From assembly GCA_021827255.1 (NCBI GenBank), contig JAKAWO010000019.1, positions 1-17,715 of the forward strand: 17,715 nucleotides of DNA. The letters run 5' to 3'. Origin of the DNA: Acidobacteriota bacterium (GTDB taxonomy: Bacteria > Acidobacteriota > Terriglobia > UBA7540). The first letter of the stretch is position 1; the number at the start of each line of letters is the position of its first letter. Made by a program: the position numbers and the translations under genes. Shown in pieces: positions 1 through 7,097 of the stretch. The notes beneath the pieces were generated by a model that made no database searches, was not told where the DNA came from, and saw only the letters and a program-made list of their open reading frames with translations.

Positions 1-1
1 G

Positions 2-1273
2 AACTGGTTCGCTAAGAATCACGACCGCCGCTGGGATTTGACCCCCAACAAGGAATTCAGCCTTTCTCCCCAGAGCGTAAAGCTGCTGAAGGGGCTGAAG
101 CGCAACGTCACGATCTACGCCTTCGATCAAAAGAACATGTTCCGAGCGCGCCGCGACCTGCTGGGGGAATATCAAGCGGCGTCGCATGACGTCAAAGTGG
201 ATTACGTGGATCCCGACCGCCAGCCGGGACTGGCGCGAGAGTTCAATATCCGCACCTATGGAACGATTGTCGTCCAGTCGGGCAAGCGCCATTTCCAAGC
301 CGCCAGCGCGAGCGAAGCCGGAGTGACGAATGCGCTGATTCGAGTGCTGAAAGGCGAAAAAGACGTTTGCTTTATCCAGGGACACGGCGAACGGAGCCTG
401 AATGGGACGAGCCAGGATGGCTACGACCAGATGCACAAGGCGCTGGGAGATGAGAGCTACCAGGCGAAGACGCTGGTGCTGATGCAGCAGAACGAAATTC
501 CGTCCACGTGCAGCATGATCGTGATCGCCGGACCGAAGCACGACTACCTGGCGCCGGAGATTGCGACGATCAAGAAGTACGTCGAGGACGGCGGCCGGGC
601 CTTCATTATGCTGGACCCCGGGACGGCGCTGCCCAACCTCGAAAACCTGCTCGCGGGCTGGGGCGTGAAGGTCCAAAACGATCTGGTCATTGACCTGAAT
701 CCGGTGGCGCAGCTTTTCCAAACCACCCCGGACATGCCGCTGATATTCAGCTATGGATCAAATTCCATCGTGCGGCCTCTGAAGCATACGGCGACGTTGT
801 TCCCGCTCGCTTGCTCGTTCGACATCTCCAAGAACGCCCCTTCGGGGGTGACCGATGAGTCTCTGGCAAATACTTCGGCGGACAGTTTTGGCTACGTGGG
901 ATTCAATCCTACCGTCCGCCAGGTTTCGTTCCGGCCGGGCAAAGATATCAAAGGCCCCCTCAGCGTGGCGGTGGCGGGGACGCTTCCGAGCCCGGGCGGC
1001 GGCAAAAATGAAGGGCGTTTTGTCGTCTTCGGAACCTCGGAAGTGGCTTCGAACGCCTATCTGGGATTTCAGGGGAATCGCGACTTGGTGATGAACACCG
1101 TGAACTGGCTGACGTCGGAGGAAGATCTGATTTCCATCCGGCCCAAGTCGCCGCTGAACCAGCACCTTACGCTCAACGAACGGCAGATGGCGCAGATTCT
1201 CTACCTGGGAGTGATTGGATTGCCGCTCGGCATCCTCATCATCGGCGCCGGCGTTTGGTGGCAACGAAGGTGA
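2..1273 (+). CDS. GldG-like ABC-transport auxiliary protein (5' partial)
   Basis: The reading frame is open from base 2, so the gene begins upstream of the window; the TTG at 38 is an internal codon. The visible N-terminus, NWFAKNHDRRWDLTPNKEFS followed by LSPQSVKLL, is the opening typical of the periplasmic domain of GldG/DUF4350-type proteins, which work with an ABC ATPase and permease (the GldA/GldF arrangement) that would lie upstream. The middle carries a Rossmann-like stretch with FIQGHGERSL, IVIAGPKHDYLAPE and GGRAFIMLDPG. The last 25 or so residues form one hydrophobic helix followed by WWQRR, a C-terminal membrane anchor with a short basic cytoplasmic tail. The stop is 6 bases before the next gene, so the two are very probably one operon. 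Family assignment is good; the transported substrate cannot be read from the sequence. Confidence 0.85.
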   Translation, partial: NWFAKNHDRRWDLTPNKEFSLSPQSVKLLKGLKRNVTIYAFDQKNMFRARRDLLGEYQAASHDVKVDYVDPDRQPGLAREFNIRTYGTIVVQSGKRHFQAASASEAGVTNALIRVLKGEKDVCFIQGHGERSLNGTSQDGYDQMHKALGDESYQAKTLVLMQQNEIPSTCSMIVIAGPKHDYLAPEIATIKKYVEDGGRAFIMLDPGTALPNLENLLAGWGVKVQNDLVIDLNPVAQLFQTTPDMPLIFSYGSNSIVRPLKHTATLFPLACSFDISKNAPSGVTDESLANTSADSFGYVGFNPTVRQVSFRPGKDIKGPLSVAVAGTLPSPGGGKNEGRFVVFGTSEVASNAYLGFQGNRDLVMNTVNWLTSEEDLISIRPKSPLNQHLTLNERQMAQILYLGVIGLPLGILIIGAGVWWQRR

Positions 1274-1279
1274 GGCGAG

Positions 1280-2611
1280 ATGAAGAACCGGTACCTGAAG
1301 ACTCTGCTCGCTCTGGCGGTGCTGGCCGCGGTGTGGGGTGGCGGCGTCTATTGGAACCGGCGCCTGAAGAAACGGAAGGCCACGGTCGCCCATCGGCAGA
1401 AAGTTCTTCCGCTTAAGACTCAGCAAATCGAATCCTTCACGCTGACGCCGCGTACCGGGCCGGCCGTAAGCTGCGCGCGACAAAAGGGCAAATGGGAAAT
1501 CGTCAAACCACGCCCACTTCCCGCCGACGCGACCAACATCGGCGGGCTCCTCAACAGCCTGACCGACGCCACCGTGCACGAAGTGGTGGAGCCGCATCCC
1601 GCCCACCTCAAGGATTATGGGCTTGACCCGCCGGCGGAAACGATTGAAGTGACCACCGACGCTACCCCGCCGACGTTCACCTTGCTGCTCGGCGACAGCA
1701 CGCCTACCGACAGCGGCCTCTACGCGCAGGTGGCCGGCAAGCCAGCCGTTTTCACCTTGGCCAATTACATGAAAGCGTCGCTTGAGAAGAATCTCTTCGA
1801 CCTGCGAGACAAACGCGCGGTGACCCTGAACGTTGATCAGCTTCAGGAAATCCAGGTGAGCTCGGGAAAGAAGAGCTACACGCTGGCGAAGAATCCCGAG
1901 GGCGCTTGGGACCTGATGCTGCCGCCCGCCGTGCGCGCCGACCACTTCAGCGTGGAAGACATGGTGGACGACCTGCGGAGCCTCCAAATGCAGAGCATCC
2001 TGGAGGAAACGAAGGCGAACCTGCCTCGATACGGGCTGAACGCTCCCCAGATGACCATCCGCTTGACGGGAGCCGGGCAGACGCAAACCCTTCTGATCGG
2101 AAAGAAGCATCAGGGAAACTACGACGCGATGAACACCTCGCTCGATCCGGTCTTCACCCTCGGCTCCGACTTTTTTGCGGACTTTCACAAAAGCCCGGAC
2201 CAACTTCGAGACAAGAATCTTTTCTCCTTCTCCACTTTCGACGCGAAGAAGGTGGACATTACAACGCCCAAAGGCCACTGGACCTTCCAGCAACAGAAAA
2301 ACCATTGGAAGGAAACCGCGCCGAGCAGCAAGAAAGAGCTAAGCGCCAAGGTCGAGGACCTGATTGACCAGCTCAGCGACCTGGAGGCCAAGTCCTTCCC
2401 GGCCCAAAATCCCACTGACCTTGCCGCCTACGGCTTGACCCACCCTCCATATCGCTTTGAGGTCACCTACGGCGCCAAGAACCAAACGCAGACGGTGGAG
2501 GCTTCGACCGTCGGCGAGCATGTTTACGCTCGACGCTCGACGGATTTGGCGCCCGCGGAAATTTCCAAGTCCGACCTCAGTAAAATAGAAAAAGCGCTTA
2601 GCGCCCTCTGA
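1280..2611 (+). CDS. DUF4340 domain protein, membrane-anchored
   Basis: A 443-residue protein with an uncleaved-looking N-terminal helix (about residues 7-25) followed by a basic stretch, so it is probably anchored in the inner membrane with the rest outside. The body is built of three similar units, each with a tryptophan strand followed by a proline (KWEIVKP near 71, AWDLMLP near 209, HWKETAP near 342) and a downstream YGL-x-x-P motif (113, 251, 384). An LRDK motif occurs at 175 and 309. This is the DUF4340 pattern. DUF4340 proteins are commonly encoded just after GldG-like genes, as here, and are thought to be accessory parts of that ABC system. The start is ATG at 1280, with a GAGGCGAG stretch before it as SD. 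The biochemical role is unknown. Confidence 0.88.
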   Translation: MKNRYLKTLLALAVLAAVWGGGVYWNRRLKKRKATVAHRQKVLPLKTQQIESFTLTPRTGPAVSCARQKGKWEIVKPRPLPADATNIGGLLNSLTDATVHEVVEPHPAHLKDYGLDPPAETIEVTTDATPPTFTLLLGDSTPTDSGLYAQVAGKPAVFTLANYMKASLEKNLFDLRDKRAVTLNVDQLQEIQVSSGKKSYTLAKNPEGAWDLMLPPAVRADHFSVEDMVDDLRSLQMQSILEETKANLPRYGLNAPQMTIRLTGAGQTQTLLIGKKHQGNYDAMNTSLDPVFTLGSDFFADFHKSPDQLRDKNLFSFSTFDAKKVDITTPKGHWTFQQQKNHWKETAPSSKKELSAKVEDLIDQLSDLEAKSFPAQNPTDLAAYGLTHPPYRFEVTYGAKNQTQTVEASTVGEHVYARRSTDLAPAEISKSDLSKIEKALSAL

Positions 2612-2671
2612 TGGACATTCCGCCGCGAGCTCTGATAGAGTCCCAGGGTTTTTGCCCGGCGGGAACCTGCG

Positions 2672-2690
2672 CCGCGCAGCGGAAGCGCGG
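2672..2690 (+). other. GC-rich hairpin in the DUF4340 / enolase-family gap
   Basis: CCGCGC at 2672-2677 and GCGCGG at 2685-2690 form a perfect 6-bp stem with a 7-base loop. No T-run follows, so it does not look like an intrinsic terminator, and in sequence this rich in GC it may be chance. It lies in the 119-base gap before the enolase-superfamily gene. Confidence 0.25.
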
Positions 2691-2730
2691 AGGGCAGCGC
2701 TGAGAAACTCCTTCACGAGGAATTGCGCGG

Positions 2731-3990
2731 ATGCGAATCACGAAAATCGAAACCTGCGTCGTTGAAGCCAATTACGATTGGACGATCATCAAAGTCAAGA
2801 CGGATTCGCGAATGGTCGGCTGGGGTGAAGCCTTTGTGGCTCCGGGCCTGGCGGGAGTTGCCGCCGAGTTCAACGACGTCCTGGTCGGCGAAGACCCGCG
2901 GGACGTTGACCGGCTCTGCTGCTTGATGCGCACGGCCTTTGGCAGCGCCGGGACCGCCAGCATGGGGCTTCACGCGATCAGCGGAATCGAGACGGCGCTG
3001 TGGGATATTGTCGGAAAAAGTTACGGCCTGCCGATTTATCAATTCGTGGGCGGCAAGTACCGCGAGCGGGTGCGCATCTACGCCGACTGCCACGCGGGGC
3101 AAGGCCTTGCCAGCCTTTCCCCGGTGCTGCTGCCGCGCACGCCCGCCTGGATGTCTGAGAAGAAACGCGGCAAGAAAGCGGAACTCAATCCCAAATATCA
3201 CGGTGGCCAGAAGTCCGAAGCTTCCGCCGTCAAGCCCGGCGCCTACGCTCGCCGCGCCCTCGAAATGAAGCGCCGCGGCTTTACGGCGCTGAAGTTCGAC
3301 GTGGACGTTCCCACCGAATATTCACTGGATGATTACAACCGCGCCCTCACTCGGCGCGAGATTGACCTGATGGTCGGCCTGGTGGCGGCGGTGAAAAAAG
3401 TTTTGGGCAAGGAAGTGGATCTGGCGGTGGATTGCCACTGGAACTACGGCGTGAATGACGCGATTCGCCTGGCCCGCGCTTGCGAGCCTTACGACCTGCT
3501 GTGGCTCGAAGACCCCATTCCGCCCCTCAATACCGATGCCCTCAAGCGCGTGACGCTCGGGACCCGGACGCCGATCGCTACGGGAGAAAATCACTATCAG
3601 CGGCATCAATTCCGCGAGCTATTGGAACGCGAGGCGGTGGATATTCTGGCGCCCGATTTTCAAAAAGTCGGCGGCTTGCTCGAAGGCCGCCGAATCGCCG
3701 ATATGGCGGACATGCACTTCGTCGCCCTCGCCCCGCACAATATCTCAAGCCCCATCGGCACCATGGCTTCCGCGCACCTTTGCGCCGCCATTCCGAATTT
3801 CCTGGCCCTCGAGTGGCACGCCGCAGCCGTGCCCTTTTTCGAGGATCTGATGCTTCCGCGTCGCAGCCCCATGATTCAGAACGGCTACCTCACGGTTCCT
3901 GACCGGCCCGGCTTGGGCGTCGAGTTGAATGAGGCTGTCGCTTATAAATATCGCAAGCGCGGCGAGCCGTTTTTCGACCGCCCGGCGTGA
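2731..3990 (+). CDS. Enolase-superfamily acid-sugar dehydratase-like protein (mandelate racemase/muconate lactonizing family)
   Basis: A 419-residue protein with the full layout of the mandelate racemase subgroup: an N-terminal capping domain from residue 1, then a TIM barrel. Visible catalytic positions are K188 and D190 (LKFDVD), metal ligands D234, E260 (LEDP) and E286 (ATGEN), a D309/H336 dyad (APDFQK, APHN) and E361 (LEWHA). H236 follows D234 as D-x-H. This is the arrangement in D-galactonate dehydratase-type enzymes, where His at that position acts as general acid. The likely reaction is therefore Mg-dependent dehydration of a sugar acid in the cytoplasm, giving a 2-keto-3-deoxy acid. 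Substrate cannot be assigned. An unusual lysine-rich segment (about 141-170) precedes the K188 strand. The start is ATG at 2731 with GAGG at 2717-2720, a long spacing. The gene stands alone, so no pathway partner is visible. Confidence 0.87.
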   Translation: MRITKIETCVVEANYDWTIIKVKTDSRMVGWGEAFVAPGLAGVAAEFNDVLVGEDPRDVDRLCCLMRTAFGSAGTASMGLHAISGIETALWDIVGKSYGLPIYQFVGGKYRERVRIYADCHAGQGLASLSPVLLPRTPAWMSEKKRGKKAELNPKYHGGQKSEASAVKPGAYARRALEMKRRGFTALKFDVDVPTEYSLDDYNRALTRREIDLMVGLVAAVKKVLGKEVDLAVDCHWNYGVNDAIRLARACEPYDLLWLEDPIPPLNTDALKRVTLGTRTPIATGENHYQRHQFRELLEREAVDILAPDFQKVGGLLEGRRIADMADMHFVALAPHNISSPIGTMASAHLCAAIPNFLALEWHAAAVPFFEDLMLPRRSPMIQNGYLTVPDRPGLGVELNEAVAYKYRKRGEPFFDRPA

Positions 3991-4065
3991 ACGTCTCGCG
4001 CGCTGTGGTCCCGTAGAGGGGCTGCGGCACCGCATCTCGGGAGCGCGTGTACGCCGCACGAGGCT

Positions 4066-5202
4066 CTAGGGCTCTTCGTCGGACGTGAAGTGCTCAGCGA
4101 GCCTTTGCAGGAAGTCAGGCTTCAGGGAGGGTACAAGCCTCAATTTTCGAACACTGGCCACGTTCCCCATCAATTTGGAGAATGAAAGGAATCCGCACAC
4201 CTTTGCAAGCGGAGGGTCGCGCAGGCTAAACGTGGGCCTCAGAATTTCCTGCTCCACTTTGCCCCGCCGGTCATCCGGCGCCACAAGGTATATCTGGATA
4301 TTTATGTTTGGTTGGAGGGCCAAAAGGTCGCTCATACGAAGCAGGCCCGAGTAGACGGACGTGGTTGCTTCAACTTCGAACGCGGCCACGATGGAGTTGC
4401 CCTTCAGCCACAGCACATCGATCAATTCGATCGTTCGGTTGGTGGCTTGATTGAACTGTGTCGGCAGTTCGCCTATCGTGCCGTGTATGCTGCCCAGGGC
4501 GACCCCGTCAAACTGCTTCGAGCGGTCATTCCGGGCCACCCAAAGGTCAAACCCCATCTCAGCGCCCAGCGTGAGCAGATGGTGCTGGACTTCCGTGTGC
4601 GAAGGCTCGGCTCGACTCTCTAACCCGGAGGCTTGTTCGCGTTCGGCGGTGGTGTCCTCTGCCTCTGGCACACTCACCAATGCCTGCGATTTTGTCCTGC
4701 CTCTGGTCCTCTCGATGCGATAGAGGGGTTTGCGGGCCAGCTTTTTGGCATCCACGGGCCGAGCAACCGGTTGGCTCTGCGCGCCACGGAGCAGATCGAG
4801 AATGAGCTCGCCGTCCTCGGTTTTTTGGAAGCGGTTTGGGCTCATCCGCACAAACCCCTTAAACTTGCCCCTGTGCTCGGGTCCTTTGAAGAAATCCACG
4901 CGGCCTTGGAGTTCGCCCATCGCAACGCCGTGCTCCGGCGATAGGGTTATGAGCGGTTGGACCTCGAGCCGGACCGGAAACTCCTCATCCTTCCAGATGC
5001 GCCTTGCATCGTTACTGGGACCGACGACTTCCAGCGCCCCGACCCAGCGCATGACGCCGGTCAGGTAGCAAAGGAGGATGTCGCCAGGCTTGATACGCCG
5101 GGCTGCGTGACGCATGCGCGCCCGGAAGCCGGAAATCCTTGCTCCGGCCTCGCGAAATTCATCCCACGTTGTGCCTGTGAATAAGTCGAGCCAGTATGTC
5201 AC
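4066..5202 (-). CDS. EVE-like/PUA-fold domain fused to a PD-(D/E)XK-like nuclease domain
   Basis: A 378-residue protein in two parts. Residues 1-140 resemble an EVE/PUA-type domain: the opening TYWLDLFT, then IKPGDILLCYLTGVMRWVGALEV (37-59), the pattern in which a small barrel binds a modified base. Residues 141-200 are a charged linker. Residues 201-378 look like a restriction-endonuclease fold: E204 in the first helix (HTEVQHHLLTLG), D262 in ELIDVLWL, then E276 and E278 in AFEVEATTS, followed by a conserved-looking GLLRMSDLLAL and IYLVAPDDRR. D-x13-E-x-E matches the E-x-E variant of the PD-(D/E)XK site known in BamHI. A probable role is cleavage of modified foreign DNA (type IV restriction-like). 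The start is GTG at 5202 with SD GGAGAGG (5207-5213) 4 bases upstream. It lies 44 bases downstream of the toxin gene on the same strand. Domain calls come from motif reading; the function is inferred. Confidence 0.75.
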   Translation of the reverse strand: MTYWLDLFTGTTWDEFREAGARISGFRARMRHAARRIKPGDILLCYLTGVMRWVGALEVVGPSNDARRIWKDEEFPVRLEVQPLITLSPEHGVAMGELQGRVDFFKGPEHRGKFKGFVRMSPNRFQKTEDGELILDLLRGAQSQPVARPVDAKKLARKPLYRIERTRGRTKSQALVSVPEAEDTTAEREQASGLESRAEPSHTEVQHHLLTLGAEMGFDLWVARNDRSKQFDGVALGSIHGTIGELPTQFNQATNRTIELIDVLWLKGNSIVAAFEVEATTSVYSGLLRMSDLLALQPNINIQIYLVAPDDRRGKVEQEILRPTFSLRDPPLAKVCGFLSFSKLMGNVASVRKLRLVPSLKPDFLQRLAEHFTSDEEP

Positions 5203-5246
5203 GGCGCCTCTCCGCAGGGATTATACGGCAGAAAGATATTACACCG

Positions 5247-5579
5247 TTATTCGAGGATCAAAAAGGCGTGCGTTCGGTCCTCACAAAATTCCCGAATCGC
5301 CGGCTGGCGCGCACGGAGTATGCGCTCGACCGCGGCAGTGGTACAGTTTCCGGAGCGGACCCAAACTACCTTAGGCGGAAATCCAAACAGGAAGCTCCGC
5401 TGATGAAAATCTGAGTCCTTGGAAGCGATTGTATAGCCCCGCTCCCGCGCGAAGGTCCACACCGCCTGGTCGTCGGCGCGCTCCAGCCCCGCTTCGCGGA
5501 CGTGATCGGAAGAAGGATAGGCGTCGGCCAATGCCTCCACGAGGCGGCTAGAGATGTTCTGATGGAAGAGGAGTTTCAC
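5247..5579 (-). CDS. DUF5615 PIN-like toxin of a toxin-antitoxin pair
   Basis: A 110-residue protein of the DUF5615 (Mut7-C-like PIN) family. Landmarks are the N-terminal strand KLLFHQNIS, the HV-x-EAGLERADD segment (26-37), TIASKDSDF (50-58) and PPKVVWVRSGNC. D36/D37 and D55/D57 are the visible acidic candidates for a metal site. Position 6 is His where family members, as I recall them, usually carry Asp (LFDQN), so the first acidic ligand may be missing. The GTG start overlaps the TGA of the upstream antitoxin by four bases (GTGA, 5576-5579), which indicates translational coupling. The product is probably an RNase or nuclease toxin neutralised by the DUF433 protein; activity of this member is uncertain given residue 6. 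Confidence 0.85.
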   Translation of the reverse strand: MKLLFHQNISSRLVEALADAYPSSDHVREAGLERADDQAVWTFARERGYTIASKDSDFHQRSFLFGFPPKVVWVRSGNCTTAAVERILRARQPAIREFCEDRTHAFLILE

Positions 5580-5809
5580 TCTGCGACGGTGGCCAGTTTG
5601 CGCTCACGATCGGCGGCGAAGGCAAGGCAGGCCTTGATGTCATCCCCCGTCAAATCGGGAAAGTCGCCGAGGATTTCTTCCTCACTCATGCCGGCTGCAA
5701 GGTAATCGAGTACGTCGGAGACGGTGATCCGCAGGCCGCGAATACAAGGTTTCCCTCCGCGTTTCCCAGGCTCGATCGTAATAATCTTCTTGTAGTCCAC
5801 TGGCTCCAA
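5576..5809 (-). CDS. DUF433 antitoxin
   Basis: A 77-residue DUF433 protein. It has the family signature ITIEPGKRGGKPCIRGLRITVSDVL (residues 10-34), followed by a helical DNA-binding-like half (YLAAGMSEEEILGDFPDLTGDDIKACLAFAADRE). DUF433 proteins are antitoxins usually paired with DUF5615 PIN-like toxins, exactly as here, and probably autoregulate the operon. The start is ambiguous: TTG at 5809, with a GGGGG stretch six bases upstream, or GTG at 5800, whose only purine-rich site sits three bases away. I prefer TTG; no ATG is available nearby. It lies about 50 bases downstream of the enoyl-CoA hydratase gene, so it may be read through from that gene or have its own promoter in the gap. Confidence 0.86.
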   Translation of the reverse strand: MEPVDYKKIITIEPGKRGGKPCIRGLRITVSDVLDYLAAGMSEEEILGDFPDLTGDDIKACLAFAADRERKLATVAE

Positions 5810-5858
5810 AGTTAGCCCCCTGAGCGGGTGAAGTCAAGGCCGCCTGAGCTTGTCAAAC

Positions 5859-6701
5859 CTATCGGTTCTTCCACACGGGCTTGCGTTTTTCGATCAGGGC
5901 GCGCAAGCCTTCCTGGGAATCCTCGAGCTCGAAGAGCTGATTGAGGTAGATGTCCTGGGAGCGCTTCAGAGCTTCATCAAACGGCCGCCAGGTTCCCTCG
6001 AAGATGACCCGCTTCAAGAGCTGCAACACGGGCCCGCTCTGGGCAGAGATTTTTTTGACCAACGCGTCCACGGTGGGCTGGAGTTGCTCGCGCGGAACCA
6101 CGCGGTTCACCAGCCCCATGGCGAGCGCCTGTTGCGGATTGATGGGGTCGCCGGTCAGCAGAACTTCCATCGCCCGTTTCGGTCCGATGACGCGCGGGTA
6201 AACGACCGCGCCCATGGGCGGAAAGACGCCCAGCTTGATTTCCGGCTGGCGGAACTGAGCGCGCTCGGTGGCAATGACGAGGTCGCAAAAAGCCGCCAGC
6301 TCGCTGCCCGCTCCGGAGGCGATGCCATCCACGATGGCGAGCACCGGTTTTGAAATCTCGTTCATGGAGCGAAAGACGTTGTGGAAAGCGTCCATCATCT
6401 GGAAGACAAGGTGGCTCGAGTAACCCTCCGCGCCAACCCCCAGGGAAAAGTAACCCTCGCACTCCGGCGAAGCGTCCAGCAGGACCAGGCGAACGTCGTC
6501 GCGCGCGTTCAGCTTTTCGATGGCGTCGGACATCTCCCGGAGCATTTCAATGTTCATGATGTTCTGTTTGGGGCGGCGCATGGTGAGACGGGCGACGATT
6601 CCAGAATCATCCCACCGTATAAATTTGTACTCTTTCTTTTCCTCCGCCACTTTGGGCGGGACTTCCGCGTTCAGATCCTGTGGGTCATGATCATCGGCCA
6701 T
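5859..6701 (-). CDS. Enoyl-CoA hydratase/isomerase family protein
   Basis: A 280-residue crotonase-fold protein. After a charged N-terminal extension of about 25 residues it shows the first oxyanion-hole segment (GYFSLGVGAEGY, 83-94), the second (DGIASGAGSELAAFCD, 125-140) and AQFRQPEIKLGVFPP (148-162). E134 and E154 correspond to the two catalytic glutamates of rat enoyl-CoA hydratase, so hydratase chemistry is plausible. The PEIKLGVFPP segment recalls the cyclohexa-1,5-dienecarbonyl-CoA hydratase branch, but that is from memory and I do not assign a substrate. The start is ATG at 6701, set by SD GGAGG at 6707-6711 five bases upstream. A longer form from 6722 would add seven residues and lose the SD. 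It is a cytoplasmic acyl-CoA enzyme with no other beta-oxidation gene beside it. Confidence 0.9.
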   Translation of the reverse strand: MADDHDPQDLNAEVPPKVAEEKKEYKFIRWDDSGIVARLTMRRPKQNIMNIEMLREMSDAIEKLNARDDVRLVLLDASPECEGYFSLGVGAEGYSSHLVFQMMDAFHNVFRSMNEISKPVLAIVDGIASGAGSELAAFCDLVIATERAQFRQPEIKLGVFPPMGAVVYPRVIGPKRAMEVLLTGDPINPQQALAMGLVNRVVPREQLQPTVDALVKKISAQSGPVLQLLKRVIFEGTWRPFDEALKRSQDIYLNQLFELEDSQEGLRALIEKRKPVWKNR

Positions 6702-6706
6702 AGCTT

Positions 6707-6711
6707 CCTCC
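6707..6711 (-). promoter_or_regulatory. Ribosome binding site fixing the enoyl-CoA hydratase start
   Basis: Reads GGAGG on the minus strand, five bases before ATG 6701. It decides against the in-frame ATG at 6722. Confidence 0.75.
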
Positions 6712-6722
6712 GAGCGGCGCAT

Positions 6723-7097
6723 CGTGGGCGCGCGCTTCGCCCTCTAAGAGAGGCTCTAGTTTACTACGGCGGCGCGCCGGCTTGTACTCGAAACCACTTC
6801 TATGTCGCACACCCCACCGCAGCGGGATCCGAGGGGACGGAATGGGCGCTCCAGCCGCCGCCGGCTCTCGGGTTTTCTGGGGTGGGGATAAATTCGCCCG
6901 GCAAGGCTTCGGCCCTCCACCGTGAGGACGATAGCGAGACTTCGTGATTTTGCGCGCCCGCCCTTCCCGGAACGCGCCAAGTGGAAGCCCATTTCGTGAT
7001 AAGGTCAGCCTGTCGGAGCAAGTGTAACGGCGCCTGATTGCACCTCCAGGAGCCGAACCCGTGGGGAAACGGCAGCTCCCCCTGAGCGAGGCGCGCG
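6723..7097. other. Intergenic region between divergent genes, no gene seen
   Basis: About 375 bases separate the minus-strand hydratase from the plus-strand PAP2 gene. No open frame here resembles a protein and no tRNA or recognisable riboswitch is visible. It holds a short inverted repeat (CCTCT/AGAGG, 6741-6753), an 8-base palindrome GGCGCGCC at 6771-6778, and a structured leader-like hairpin at 7049-7079 listed separately. Promoters in both directions are expected here, but I cannot place a convincing -35/-10 pair. Confidence 0.5.
7049..7079 (+). promoter_or_regulatory. Stem-loop just upstream of the PAP2 gene
   Basis: Three nested complementary runs can fold into one stem: GGAG (7049-7052) with CTCC (7076-7079), CCG (7053-7055) with CGG (7070-7072), and CCC (7058-7060) with GGG around a small loop near 7061-7063. 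It ends 18 bases before the TTG start of the PAP2 gene. It could be a translational leader structure; no T-run follows, so it is not an intrinsic terminator. The fold was read by eye. Confidence 0.3.

Noticed and set aside
758..2305. A 515-codon minus-strand frame across the GldG-like and DUF4340 genes
   Set aside because: It spans two well-supported plus-strand genes and their junction, has no recognisable domain, and reads like reverse-complement composition.
2672..2690. Hairpin as an intrinsic terminator after the DUF4340 gene
   Set aside because: The stem is good but no T-run follows; kept only as an unassigned hairpin.
3991..4065. A terminator between the convergent dehydratase-like and EVE-nuclease genes
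   Set aside because: Short complementary stretches such as TGCG/CGCA exist, but there is no convincing stem followed by T's on either strand.
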